64,000 bases of DNA from Hirundichthys speculiger (Eukaryota; Chordata; Actinopteri; Beloniformes; Exocoetidae), in assembly GCA_018398805.1 (NCBI GenBank), contig JAGFBZ010000688.1, positions 186,001 to 250,000 on the forward strand, in the 5' to 3' direction. Position 1 is the first letter of the stretch; every line of letters starts with the position of its first letter. Of the stretch, positions 35,941-47,961 are shown piece after piece. The position numbers and the translations under genes were made by a program. The notes under the pieces were generated by a model. The model did no database searches. It was given only the letters and a program-made list of their open reading frames with translations, and was not told where the DNA came from.

Positions 35941-36340
35941 CAAAATCACTGCCCCCACAGGCTGGTACAGTAGGCACTAGGCATGATGGGAGCATCACTT
36001 CATCTGCCTCTCTTCTTACCCTGATGTTCCCATCACTCTGGAACAGGGTCAATCTGGACTCATCAGACCACATGACCTTCTTCCATTGATCCAGAGTCCA
36101 ATCTTTATGCTCCTTAGCAAACTGAAGCCTTTTTTTCCTGTCAGTCTCACTGATTAGTGGTTTTCTTAAGGCTACACAGCTGTTCAGTCCCAATCCCTGG
36201 AGTTGCCTTAGCATTGTGGGTGTGGAAATGCTCTTACTTTCACTATTAAACAGCCCTGAGTTCTACTGTTGTTTTTCTTCCATTTGATCTCACCAAACGT
36301 TTAAGTGATCGCAGATAGCGATCATTGAGGATTTTTTTCC
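35927..36340 (-). pseudogene. Tc1-like transposase fragment (second Tc1 lineage)
   Basis: The minus strand reads MLRQLQGLGLNSCVALRKP, then RKKRLQFAKEHKDWTLDQWK, KVMWSDESRLTLFQSDG and PSCLVPTVPACGGS, the middle part of a Tc1 transposase up to just past the first catalytic Asp (in WSDES). A degraded N-terminal part with frame changes extends to about 36340. The second Asp and the Glu are missing. The sequence is clearly different from the transposase at 0.7-1.8 kb, so it represents another Tc1 family. Confidence 0.88.
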
Positions 36341-36344
36341 GACC

Positions 36345-36640
36345 CCCTTGGATTCGCCGACGTTCAGGGCCAGTCCACTAGCTGGCTCTGTCGCTGTTGT
36401 CCTGGATGAGGACTGCCGTCGTTGTGCCGTCTGCAAACTTCACGACATGATTAATAGTGGACCACGGTTGAGCAGTCGTGGGTCATCACGGTAAACAGCA
36501 GTGGACCCAGGACGCATCCCTGAGGACAGCCGGTGCTCAGGAAAATTGCCCACCTCCACAGACTGAGGTGTGTCGGCGAGGAGCTTGAAAGTAGTTCTCC
36601 GTGTTTTTTTATCTGGTGCCATTGATGAGACTAGAAACAA
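36345..36640 (-). pseudogene. LINE reverse-transcriptase fragment
   Basis: On the minus strand, STGCPQGCVLGPLLFTVMTH and, one frame on, VKFADGTTTAVLIQ correspond to RT motifs B and C (the usual FADDT is FADGT here). Bounded by a Tc1 fragment on its right-hand transcription side. Dead, with frame shifts and stops. Confidence 0.8.
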
Positions 36641-38527
36641 AGGTCAATTAAAGAGTTTAATACAATCATGAATACAAAGAATCAATATGCCATGCAGAAT
36701 ATTTAAATCTGCCAACGGTACACTTCACTGACACCACAAAGAGATGCCAGGGAAATCCAGCGGAGGCAGATCCTTGGTTCTTCTCCTAAATTTTATTGCT
36801 CTTTGTCTTCGAGGCCAGATGGTAAACGGCTCTTCAGTCCAGACACATGTGGTTGTGTTTGTCCAGGAAACGAGATGTCCCTCAAATGTGTTTATCTATG
36901 CTGTCACAGACTGTTGGGGGGGGGGGGGGGGGGGGGGTGTCGGGGAAGATGTTACAGTAATTTAAGTCATAAAACCTAAGCTGAGGAACTCGCGGTCATA
37001 AAAGAAGACTGCATTCCTACATGTCATAAAGTTTAGTTTTAACAATTAACAGTCCTCAGATAATTTTAATCCCAACAAGCTCAAGCAGCCAGGAGGTGCT
37101 GAAACCAAGGAAGGGCGGAGACAGCGTGGATTCTCTCATTGGCCCGCATGTCCATGTTTTTTTTGTCGCTCTTCATGCATTTATGAACGTGCAGACACAG
37201 ACTGAGCCTACTCAGCCAGACGCAACTGATGATTGTCCGTCGCAGTTGCCTCAAACACGCCACAGTCTGTGCATCCGTTGCATTCCTGCAATACTTCCAC
37301 AGCTCCTGCAGGCCAAACCCTCACCTGCTTCACAGTTGGGCTGTTTTTCTTCTTCCCCTGATGACCAAGGGCTCGTTTGCAGTTATTAGCATCACAGAGA
37401 GAGGAGGTGACTTCAGGTTTCACCTGTCCAACACTCGCGGTGCACCGCTGAATCTCCCCCCAGGTGGTTTTGCAGCTATTCACACCCCGACTGGTGAACA
37501 AAACATGCGTCATGGTGACCGGCCCGAGGGGCTGTAGCATGTTTTGGTTTGCTGCACCACTGCAGGAGACCCTTCCTGCCACGCTTTTAACCATCTGCAA
37601 TGACTCTTTGAACCAACTTAAATAATGACAGATACTGCAGCAGATGATTAACAAACCACTGTTAAGTTGAATTATAGTGCCACCAACTGTTTGGGCACAG
37701 AACTGCATCCACTTGGACAAATTTAGACATATCAGAGGCCAATCAAGGAGCCAAGACTGATACGGGCTCACCTCCAGAGCCACCCATGGCTGCATTATTG
37801 TTTTTTATTTTCCATTTGAAAAGAGAGCCCTTCTTATCAATGCAGGAGAGTTTTGGTGAATTTTGTGCCTGAAAACACTGAGCCCTGTTTATTCAGATTT
37901 GTGGTAAACCCCTCCCTGGTAAAAAAAAAAAAAAAAAAAAGTAAATACAAAATCCACTGTAGACAATAACCAAGAAGAGGAACAGGTGGATTGGTGACAC
38001 GTCATATCAATGAATAACCCAACGACATCTTCTAAGGCTGAAACCAACAGAACTGATAAAAGGTTCTGATTCAAGGACCAGTCCAGCTGCCTCCCTTCAG
38101 ACTGTTAGCAGTACAATAACTAGGATACCTGGACATCCACATACATTTATTAGAGGGGATAGACTGTCGGTAGATAAAGAAAAAAGTCAGAAATTTAACA
38201 CAACACAACGCTTCTGTCACCAACCAGGACTCTGGACCCGATAGGAGGCTCGGAGCCAGGATGGAGCCAGTAATCTGGGTCCGGTGGCGTGACTGTGGCT
38301 CTGCCATCTCAGGTGGGGCAGATTTGGCGACGGAAATCCAGGGCGTGAGCGAAGCCTGGTGATCCGTGATCCAATACAGAGGCAGGTGGCGGCGGGACCT
38401 GAACTGCAGCTGCGGACCGACCCCCCCACAGCAGGCACTGCTCCTATGGTTAAGAGTGCACATGCACACACAACAGGAGGAGGAGCAGGGGGGCAGGCAG
38501 TTTAAAGTTAGAATATATGTAACAATT
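36641..38527. other. Unassigned sequence
   Basis: Contains a 22-nt G run (36916-36937) and an A run near 37921-37940. A 195-codon minus frame (37208-37795) is the longest unexplained frame outside repeats, but its cysteine- and tryptophan-rich composition and lack of a known domain argue against a gene. Confidence 0.45.
36916..36937. repeat. Poly-G run (22 nt)
   Basis: Uninterrupted G run; G-quadruplex-capable and error-prone. Confidence 0.95.
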
Positions 38528-38528
38528 A

Positions 38529-38660
38529 TGGCTGGGCAAGTTAACGTGTTATTATCGCGTAAACGCATTAATTTTTTAACGTCGACATTTATTTTATCGC
38601 GCGTTTACGCATGTTGGTCACATGCTTTTGTTTTGAAAAGTCTGTTACTGGCTGCTGCCG
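38529..38660. mobile_element. Single end of a GGCTGGGCAAGTTAACG-type hAT element
   Basis: GGCTGGGCAAGTTAACGTGT, then ATCGCGTAAACGCATTAATT. Resembles N9 and N10 termini. No partner end seen. Confidence 0.5.
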
Positions 38661-39342
38661 AACCGAAAAACAGTAAACATAAGGAAAAACTAAAACAAAC
38701 ATGGAGAACGGTAAAAATCCTTGTACTTTACAGTTCAGGTAGCAACTCAGGTAGCAATATTAACAATTCTGACTGAGAAAAAAAATTCTATACTGCAACA
38801 AAACTTTGTCGTCATTCCTCCATGTTCCATCAGATCTGCTCCATGTGTTCACTGTCCTGCTGTTCTCTAGCTGGTTACTGCAGTGCGGCTCCATCTAGTG
38901 GCACAGATGTATAACGACAACAGAAAGTCCAGTCCTCCATTATAAAACAAATTCAGTTCTGTGGTCCGTTTTTTAATTTCGTATTTTTGATCCAAGTCTA
39001 AAATTGAAATAAAATTAAAAAAAAACAGCCATTTTTTTTTTTTTTTTACTTTTTTTTTTAGTTAGATTAAAAAAATCAGAAACATAATAAAATGTCACTT
39101 TTTAATTTTTTTTTAAGTTTTGATTGACAAATGAAAATGGAAAGAATGAATGATACACGGATTGGTAAAGTTACAGAACTTTAACATGGACATTTTCATT
39201 TTAAAGTTCTCCCAGACGGAGGATTCAACAGAAACAAGGTTATTTGTAACAACTGACAAGTTGAACTCCCCGTTAAAAGTTTCTGCTGTTACCTCAGAAA
39301 TGACCTGTTTTAATGTTCTGATTGAGGCTCAGGATTTTGTTC
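38661..39342. other. No recognisable feature
   Basis: A/T homopolymer-rich between 39010 and 39120. Confidence 0.5.
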
Positions 39343-41790
39343 AGAATCAGAATCAGAATAGATTTTATTGCCAGGTACGATTTTACACATACGAGGAATT
39401 CGTTATGGCGATGATGGTGCATGTGATAAAAATACAAAAAATACAAACAATGTAAACTAAAAAATTGCGATATAAATATATATACACAAGAATTTTTTTT
39501 TTTTTTTTTTTTAAGCATTGAGGACACAGCGACCAAGAGTGATGTGCCATGAAATGTGCAAATGTGCAAATGAACAGGTAGTGCAGTCTGAACGTTAATG
39601 TAACGTATAGTGTTCTGAGTTCTGTCAATGTGACAGCAGTGTCAGAGTCAGAGGTGGAGAGTGGGGGGTGTCGGGGGGTTCCGGGTCTTATCGATAAGGC
39701 TGACAGCAGATGGGAAAAAACTGTTCTTGTGGTGTGAGGTTTTGGTCTTGATGGACCGCAGCCTCCTGCCAGAGGGGAGTGACTCAAAGAGTTGGTGTCT
39801 GGGTGGGAGGGATCAGCCACAATCTTTCCTGCAGGCCTTAGGGTCCTGGAGGAGTCCAGGTCCAGGTCTCAGGGTCCTGGAGGAGTCCAGGACCAGGTCT
39901 CAGGGTCCTGGAGGAGTCCAGGTCCTGAGGAGATGGGAGATTGCAGCCAATCACCTTCTCAGCTGAATGAATGACACGCTGCAGCCTGCTCTTGTCCTTG
40001 GCGGTGGCAGCAGCAGACCAGAAGGTGATGGAGGAGGTGAGGATGGACTCAATGATGGCTGTGTAGAACTGCACCATTATTGTCTTCGGCATACTGAATT
40101 TCTACAGCTGCCTCATGTTCAGCTCCCACTGAAGGTCCTGGGAGATGACAGTTCCCAGGAAGCACAAAGACTCCACAGTGTCGATAGTTGAGTCACAGAG
40201 GGTGATGGGGGCAGGGGGACTGAGTTCTTCCTATAGTCCACAACCATCTTCACTGTCTTTAGAGCGTTGAGCTCGAGGCTGTTCTGGCTGCACCAGGTCA
40301 CTAGGTGGTCAACCTCCCACCTGTAGGCGGACTCGTCACCATCAGAGATGAGTCCGATGAGGGTGGTGTCATCTGCAAACTTCAGGAGCTTGACGGACTA
40401 GTGACTGGAGGTGCAGCTGTTAGTGTACAGGGAGAATAGCAGAGGAGAAAGACCACAGCCCTAGGGGGATCCAGTACTGATGGTCTGTGGGTTCGAGATG
40501 TGTTTTCCCAGCTTCACATACTGTTTCCTGTCAGACAGGAAGACATGCAGGTGGAGTCAGGTACGCTCATGGGAGAGCTTCTCGTAGCAGAGTGGGATGA
40601 TGGTGTTAAAAGCAGAGCTGAAATCCACAAACAGGATCCTGGCGTAGTTTCCTGAGGAGTCCAGGTGCTGGAGGATGAAGTGGAGGGCCAGGTTACAGCG
40701 TCGTCCACAGCCTATTGGCTCTGTAGGTGAACTGCAGGGGTCAGGAGAGGGTCAGTAAGGCTTTGAGGTGTGTGAGTACAAGCGCTCAAGGTGACCTCAG
40801 GGCGACGGGTGTGTCATTAAGTCCTGTGGTCCTTGGCTTCTTGGGGACGGGGATGATGGTTGAGGTCAGCAGGCTGACGTGACAGGTCTCTAGAGGTGTT
40901 AAAAATGTCTTGAACACTGGAGACAGCTGATCTCTTCAGGGAGGATGGGGAGACAGAATCTGGTCAGCTGCTTTTCGGGGGTTCTGTCTCTTAAGGAGTT
41001 TGTGACGTCCCTCTCATGAATGCAAAGAGTCGTCACCGGGGGGGTGGAGATGACTGGAGCTGGAGCTGTTGGGAGGGGTTGTGAGGGTGGATGGTTGCAG
41101 GACTGTCTCTTTATTTTTCAAAACGACAGTAGAAGTCGTTCAGGTCTTTGGCTAGGCGTCGATCATTGATGGAGTGGGGGGGCTTTAGGCTTGTAGTTGG
41201 TGATTTGCCTAAACCCTTTCCAGACGGACGCAGAGTCGTTAGCTGAGAACTGGTGTTGGAGCTTCTCAGAGTACAGTCGTTTAGCTTCTCTCACCGCCTT
41301 GCTAAACTTGTACTTTGCCTCTTTGAATCTGTCTTTGTCCCCGCTCCTGAAGGCCTCTTCCTTTGCCAACCTTAGGTGTCTGAGTTTGGCTGTGAACCAG
41401 GGTTTGTCGTTGTTGTAACTCACCCTGGTGCATGATGGGACACATAGTCATACATCAGCTTCACAGAAGCTGATGTATGACGTCACAGCCTCTGTGTACT
41501 CATCCAGATTGTTGGTAGCAGTCCAGAAAACATCCCAATCAGTAGAGTCCAAACACGCCTGGAGATCCTCCACTGCTTCACTGGTCCACTTCTTCGAGGT
41601 CCACACTGCAGGTTTGCAGAGCTTTAGTTTTTGCCTGTAGGCAGGAATCAGGTGTAGCATGACATGGTCAGAGTGACCCAGTACAGCACGGGGGACGGTG
41701 TGATAAGCACCTCTGATTGTGGTGTAACAGTGATCCAGAATTTTCTCCTCTCTGGTCGGGCATTTAACAAGCAGTCTATTTAATAAGCCG
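39343..41790 (-). pseudogene. 5'-truncated LINE (L2/CR1/Rex-like): end of endonuclease, RT, C-terminus, 3' tail
   Basis: Minus-strand order: end of the endonuclease domain ([20 protein letters not shown], about 41640-41690); linker (KPWFTAKLRHLRLAKEEAFR and SVWKGFRQITNYKPKAPP, about 41170-41400); RT motif C LLKFADDTTLIGLISDG (about 40345-40385) and SQNSLELNALKTVKMVVDYR (about 40240-40290); post-RT GCNLPSPQDL near 39930; then a 3' UTR ending ACCTGGCAATAAAATC and a (GATTCT)n tail at 39343-39356. The catalytic FADD is intact but the frame is broken many times. The first ~1 kb of the source element is absent, as usual for LINE insertions. It is the longest coding relic in the window. Confidence 0.88.
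39834..39928. repeat. Three-unit ~31-bp tandem repeat inside the LINE
   Basis: The phrase AGGGTCCTGGAGGAGTCCAG occurs three times in a row with short spacers. A local expansion within the post-RT part of the LINE. Confidence 0.9.
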
Positions 41791-42119
41791 TTGGTAAACT
41801 TCTTTTATTTTTCATTAAAAAAAACAGAATGACATTAATGCCCTGGCAGTAGCAATAAGCTTTATTTTATGTGACATTTTTTAAGATGAGATTTACACTA
41901 AATATGTGTTACTGACAAGTGCTGATGTTAAAAGTGTTTAAACAACAAATGTTATGGCACTTTAGTTCATATGGCAGCAGAACATTTAAATAAAAGTGCA
42001 TTTTACACTACTTTTGAATTCATTATTTGATTTCGCGTATACAATGTGATTAATCGTGATTAATCAGAGAAATAATGCGATTAATCGCGATTAAAAATTT
42101 TAATCATTGCCCAGCCCTA
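41791..42119. mobile_element. hAT-N10 right end
   Basis: Ends GATTAAAAATTTTAATCATT then GCCCAGCCCTA, the inverse of the left end at 35857. Between the ends lie the Tc1, LINE and unassigned stretches. Confidence 0.65.
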
Positions 42120-43248
42120 GTAATTTTGTGAGCCTTTCAGGTGAGCGGGATGCTGTTACATCACAGACTCATGTTACATGATGCTGCCTTCACTGAACCT
42201 CCGAAATCAGAAGCTCAAACAGGGTGAAGTGGCTGACTTTTCCTAGAGTATAATATCATATAATTGCAACCTGTTCAGTCTATTAGCTGCATTATTTCAC
42301 ACTTTGATTTGACTAATCGTTCAGCCACATATGGAGGTAAAATACCTGTCATCTGAATGCAGTTTTGGGCAAAAACGTTTCAGTGTTGAGCGCCTGTCGA
42401 GGCCTCCTGCCTCCAAGCCGGCTCCAGTCTCTCCAGCCAGGGGGCGCTGTGGATCTGTCTTTTAAGCCACGCCAGCTCATGATGAACCCAAACACACTGC
42501 AGTCTCCCAGTTAGAGCCACTAGAGGCCAGCAGTTCTCCTCTGACGAACTCCATCAAAGCTGTTCTGTGGGCGGCCCGACTTCCTGTGAGCCGTGAAACC
42601 ACAAACCGCAGCGACCTCAGCAATCTCTTGATGTCGTGCCTGAGTGGGTTTGTGCAACTTTCATCCAAAGATAAACATCGTCTGGGTGTTTTATCACTGG
42701 CCCGCTCCCGTCCAGGTGAAGGAAAAAAAAAAAGAATGGAAACTGGCACCGTATGAATGAAGCAGAGCTGACCTGAATTCATCACACCTGCATACTTTCT
42801 GGTTTGATTGCCAGCCCATCCCAGTGGAAACATCGGTTGAATCTTTTGTTGCCACTTGTGCAATGCCACGTCCCGATCACAAAAGGGATGTTTCGTGCAG
42901 CTTCGAGACTCGGGATGGGAAAGTTCTTCGTGTGTGGGAAGTCGACATCACTCAACGACTGAGCGACGCCAGTCAGACCAGAGAGGAAAGCACCTCGTCT
43001 TTCCAGTCCCGTCTGGTGCAGCAGTGGAGGCGGAGGATTTCACAAAACTTATCAATATGTAAAATGATAAAGGCATAATCAGCAAGGCAGCTAAAAAAAA
43101 TGGTTCTATTTTTAATACACAATATTTCAGTCATCTGGAAGTGTTAAAAGTGAAAATTTGTCTGATATTTATAGCTATTTCTTCAAAGTAGGTGTCAACA
43201 GGATGTCTGCGTCTAGTTGGACGTTTGTTTCCAGAAGATTTTGTGACT
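42120..43248. other. No recognisable gene; CTCF-like word at 42434-42450
   Basis: Plus strand CAGCCAGGGGGCGCTGT is close to the vertebrate CTCF core. A 130-codon minus frame at 42477-42869 has no known domain. Confidence 0.4.
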
Positions 43249-43256
43249 CTAGTGGC

Positions 43257-44062
43257 TAGAGCTGAGCGATTTTATCGATTCTGCGATATATATCGCTATT
43301 TTATCGAGTATCGATTTTTCAGCCGCGGCTATCGATATTCTAAGCTTCTTCCAAAACCTCCGTGTCCCACCTTTAAAAGCTTGCAAGCAACAATTTGCAC
43401 TGTTTAAAAAAATTAAACTATTTTTCTCAACAAATCTTTTTTTCCAGTGATTCCCAAAGTATGGGCCGCAGCCCCCTTGTGGGCCGTCGTGGGACTGCAG
43501 GTGGTCCATGAGAGGTCATTAAAATTAAACAAATATGTTTTAAATCCTCGACTTTTTTTAAATATATTTTTAATTACTGTAAAATATTATAGACATGATT
43601 TAAAAACATTAAGAAGTAACAAAACTAACCAGTTAAGTGTTATTCTACCGTCATCCTAACTTGATATGACAAATGTCACCTTATTTGTTGACCCCTTACA
43701 TTAATGTCATAACATAGCTTCTAGTCCTGTATGTTGATCACAGTTGTGATTAAAGGTTTCTGTGGACCGCAGATATTTTTCACATTTCAAATTGGGCCTT
43801 GGTATTCTGAAGTTTGGGAATGGCTGTTTTATTCATTTTGTCCAGCTCTTGTAAGCTGCCTGTCAGCCATATAATGTGTAATTGATGCTTTCAGTTCAAT
43901 TAATTCAAACAAAGTAATTGGAACACTCACAAGATGTCACCAAAATCACTTTTCCCCTTTAAAATCTTTCAGAAAATGATGTAAATGTATTGTAAGATGA
44001 ATATCGATATATATCGTATCGTGAGCTGAATATCGTGTGATTAGTGTATCGCTACAGCCCTA
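43257..44062 (-). mobile_element. hAT-N3 copy with nested N8
   Basis: The ends are TAGAGCTGAGCGATTTTATC and GTATCGCTACAGCCCTA, with a perfect 8-bp duplication CTAGTGGC (43249-43256 and 44063-44070). In opposite orientation to the copy at 33.8 kb and collinear with it outside the nested insertions. Confidence 0.94.
43445..43826. mobile_element. hAT-N8 element nested in N3
   Basis: The ends are CAGTGATTCCCAAA and TTTGGGAATGGCTG. The 8-bp flanks TTTTTTTC and TTTTATTC differ by one base; the empty site in the 33.8-kb N3 copy reads TTTTATTC once. 382 bp. Confidence 0.88.
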
Positions 44063-44070
44063 CTAGTGGC

Positions 44071-45050
44071 CTTTATTTACAGTGAGAGCTACAGGAAAGT
44101 GGTTCAGTGAGAGAAAGCCGGGAGGACATGCAGCAGGTTGCAGGCTGGGAATCGAACCTGCGACCGCTGCAGGACTGCAACCTGCTTAAACCACCAAGCT
44201 GCCCAGCGACGGCTGTCCAATCAATTCAGTCCGGTCCAGCTCATCCTGAGCGAGCACGAGGCGACAGTAGCGAGAGAAAAAAAAAAAAACTACCAGGCCT
44301 GAAAACAAATAACTAAACCCAACTAAAAGAGGAGTGTAGTTATCAAAAATTATAAAAGCTGAAATTATAAAAAAAAAACTGGCACAAGCTTTTCAGGACC
44401 GGCATGCAGGGTTGGTGCTGCTCTGGTCTCAAGGTTTGGCAGGTGCTTGAATAGTGTGTGAGGTGCTTGAAAATCCTTGGAAACTGTTTCACAACAGCTA
44501 GCGTGCTGACGGGACGTCTTTCTTCTTGCGTGGGAAAAAGTAAACGGTTGATAGAGTCGTAAATCATAGCCGCTCCGTCCTCGGTCTCAGGTGTGCCTCA
44601 GGTGGTTTCAACATGTGACCGCGCCAAAGATGGCTGCGATGGTGCGGTTTTCTTGATTCCTTTTACATAGAAATGACACCTTACCATCAGGTCCTTCTTT
44701 TTACTGGTCCCCCAGCTCATATTTCACTCTTTTAGAAGATGTGAGGAGTTGCTTCTTCCCCGTCTCGGACCACAGGAGGGATGCAAACTCTGTCAAACTG
44801 GACATCTCAGCGTGGCGTCATTTACCGCGGCTCAAGGGCGGGAAAAAGTTTTTAAAATGCTCGAAAAGTTGCCTGCTCAGCTGGATTCACTTTGTTTCAT
44901 CTGCTTCTAAAAAGGTTTTACATCGTAAATTTAGCCGACTTTCTTTTGTCTGTCAGCCATTGTGACAAAAAGATGCTAATCGAAAGCAGATGCTAGTTTT
45001 GGTTGTTCTTGGTGTTGTAAAAGAAATCTAGTTGATTAGTCTTTCTTTGT
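44071..45050. other. Unassigned; weak tRNA-like words near 44145-44210
   Basis: GGGAATCGAACCTGCGACC resembles an inverted tRNA B box, as in some fish repeats, but no A box or fold is evident. No gene recognised. Confidence 0.4.
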
Positions 45051-45054
45051 CAGT

Positions 45055-45265
45055 TAGCATTGCGGCTAATGCATGCTAATGGCTAATGTACGCTAATGAC
45101 TAAAATACGCTAATGGCTAATGTATGCTAATGGATAAAGTACGCTAACAGTGAATGTATACTACCATTAATGTACGCTAATGGATAATGTTTGCTAATGT
45201 TTGCTAATAGCTAAATTACACCAACGGCTAATGTATGCTACCATTAATGTATGTTAACAGCTAAA
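45055..45265. repeat. Degenerate ~19-bp minisatellite (GCTAATGGCTAATGTACGC)
   Basis: About ten units of GCTAATGGCTAATGTAYGC-type words with variants ACCATTAATGTA and GATAATGTTT. Confidence 0.85.
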
Positions 45266-45586
45266 AAAGTTGCTTGATGTTGATGTGGTTGAGAGAATAT
45301 GACGTCTGGACGGGCTGAAGCTCAGTCAGATGTTTCAGAGGTCACCTGGCTGAACAGATACAGAAGCTGAAGTCCTCGTGTCAACTTACTCCCGATCCGC
45401 GACCGTCTCACTGGCCCCATCTCTAAAGACCGCTGGAGCCTTTTTGAAAAAAAGGGGAAAAGCATTTGAGGCATAGCGAAAATGGGATTGAGTGCAAATT
45501 ATGAGACAAAATGAAGACCGACGGACAGAAATACGCTGATTGGACCAGGTTCAGGGCAGACCTTCTGGTTTGCTTCAATGGCCACG

Positions 45587-46985
45587 GTTACATGTTGTAC
45601 TACGATGTTTTTTAATTCGGAATTAATTATTCAAAATTAAACTATTTTCCTTCGAGTTTACATGGAAATAGTAATTCCGAATTGAGGTTTACATGGAAAT
45701 AGGCATTTGCCAATTGTGCTAGTAAAAGTGGCATATTATGCTAGTGGCAGTGCTCGTTTTTTGCCCAAATTATGCTCAAATTATGCTCGCTTTTCAAAAT
45801 AATGCTACTTTTTAAAAAAATATTCTGTGCACAAACTTCACAACTCACAAGACAAGTTTGAAAATGTATTTTATTAACCCTGGCCTGACGTTCCGGGCCC
45901 GGTTGTTCAAAACCTGGGTAACTTTATCCGGTGGTTAGGCCTATACGGCGGATAAATCTGCTATCCAGCGGATAGTTATCCAGCTAACAAAATTAGGTTG
46001 CACAAAGCCTGGATAGTGTGGTGGATAACTATCCGCGGATAGCTTGCTAACCATCGCGTGTAGCAGAGCGTGACACAGTTTGCGCAAGGTTTTGCACTCA
46101 AATGGCCTCCAGTTACCATGGTAAAGTATGCAAATTTCGAGTAAACACTGGGAGAAAGACTAAAGAGTCTGGGACCTAGACACAGACTTCCGGTTCCGTT
46201 CCATCGAATTCCCGCGGTATCTCAACACAACTAAAAAGCAATCGCAAAATAGGAGTGGAACCAACTGTTAATAGTAATCTATCGTTTTTAGTAGCTGAGA
46301 TCTTCGTTTTCTTAAATTATTCTAAAATTGTGCTATTAAGACAAGAAAATCTACGGATTGTGCTAGCAGTGCTATTTTTGGAAAAAGGGCAAAAATTATG
46401 CTCAATTCCTCATATTATGCCAAAAATTATGCTAGCACAATCGGCAAGAGCCTACACGGAAAACATGTTTGATCGGCTTTATCCAATTCCGCTTAAGGTC
46501 TGGGGGTTGGGAAGGGTTCTGATTGGATGGGGGGGGGATGTCTTTACGTATTTACATCTACCGGAAGAAAACAAACTTACTTGATTAGCAACAACATGGA
46601 GGACTACATTATTAGCATCCTTTTTGGATTTGTTTTGATTTTATTTTTGAAGCAGCAGCACGACAACATCATGTCGATGTTGTTTTGTTTTTTAAACAAG
46701 CCCAGCGTGGAATATAAGCGTCATCGCGACAGACGGGAAAGGGAACGAGCATCTGCAGAAAGACGGGAATTAATTTAAAGCGGAATGAGTGTTTACATGA
46801 CTGCGGAATTATTCTATTCTGATTTATAATCAGAATAAACCAGCCACTTACTTCGGAATTAAGTTTAATTCGGAATGGACATTTTCATTTGGAATTAGGT
46901 GTTTACATGGTAATTTTCAATCATTTTAAATCGGATTTAATTTTAATTCTGAATTAAAGATGAATTATCTTCTCATGTAAACACA
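45587..46985. mobile_element. Composite MITE with GGAATTAA-rich ends and nested element
   Basis: The left side (45587-45705) and right side (46775-46985) carry inverted copies of TTTACATGG, GCGGAATT and AATTCGGAATT words; the right end reads CATGTAAACACACTGAATG. 45708-46452 is a nested element with inverted ends GCCAATTGTGCTAGTA and ATGCTAGCACAATCGGC and many ATTATGCT words. Inside that, a GGTTGTTCAAAACCTGG..ATCCGC block (45900-46050) looks like a third MITE piece. Exact boundaries and duplications are unclear. Confidence 0.6.
46596..46778 (+). CDS. Short open frame inside the composite MITE (unknown)
   Basis: A 60-codon frame: MEDYIISILFGFVLILFLKQ, a hydrophobic stretch, then KPSVEYKRHRDRRERERAS, strongly basic. 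A hydrophobic start then a basic tail resembles first exons of some DNA transposon proteins, but I cannot assign a family. It may be chance. Confidence 0.25.
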   Translation: MEDYIISILFGFVLILFLKQQHDNIMSMLFCFLNKPSVEYKRHRDRRERERASAERRELI

Positions 46986-47961
46986 CTGAATGTCTGCGCA
47001 GCGTTCACGCTTTATCGACACCCCCCTTGTTCCTGTCAACGGGGGTCTGCTGGAGCTCATCTCCCACCGGTACAAATATGGACAAAGATGATAACAGATG
47101 AACATGTTTTCAGGCTGTGGGAGAGAAAATCTGCAGAAGAAGGGCCTCTGTCGGGAATCAAACCAGGACCCGACCCGCTGTGAGGCACCCCCCTCCCCCC
47201 TTAGACCCACCATGCTGTTGGAAGAAAAACAAGCTAACGAGTGTTACGAAACAAGAACAAGGCCTTTTAAGACACCGTCTCCCTTCTTTTGAAGTGTGCA
47301 GTGGTCCTCTTTGTCTTCAGTAAGTCATAAGAGAAAGTGTCTGATGCCCCCCCCCCACCCCCCCCCCCAAACCTGAACAGGATAAACTAGATGTGTAAAG
47401 CTAATATAATATAAAGCTAATAAGACGCCTGCGGCCACACATCTATTCAATATTCAGTATTTTTCAGTCTCGAGCGAGAGCTGATTGTTTGAACATGTTG
47501 TGGCGTCTCAGGCCAACTCAAATAAGGCACCCCCACCCCCCCACCCCCAACCCTCCCACATAAAAGTCAGTGACCGCGTTTGGACGCAGGCTGCTGCAGG
47601 ATGGGCCAGCGATTTACTGGTTATCTGCCGTAAACAGATAAAACACTCCAAAAGGGACCAGACCTCCTCCGTCTGAACCTCAAACCCTCAAACAACAGGC
47701 CCGATCACGCGTTTACAAGAGACGGCGCTGCAGAGAAACAACGGCGGAAAACGAAAGTTTGGTTTTTGCAGCACAAAGCCGTGAACCGCTGAGGCATTAA
47801 CTGTTTCTGCTCGATGCAGACACACGTGAAGGGTTTCATTTCAGCAGAGGTCAGCTGGAACAAACCCTCCCATCGAAAAACCTGCGCTGTCTCCTTCCCA
47901 GTATGAGGGGACGGTTCACCACAGTCAACCAGTTCAGAGCCCAGAGCCCAGACGGCCCAGC
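46986..47961. other. Unassigned sequence with C runs
   Basis: C-rich tracts at 47347-47368 and 47527-47560. GGGAATCAAACCAGGACCCG at 47153 faintly resembles an inverted tRNA B box. Confidence 0.45.

Noticed and set aside
37208..37795. 195-codon minus frame as a gene
   Set aside because: No recognised domain, composition typical of chance frames, overlapping plus frames of similar length.
44145..44215. tRNA gene
   Set aside because: Only a B-box-like word; no A box, no clover-leaf.
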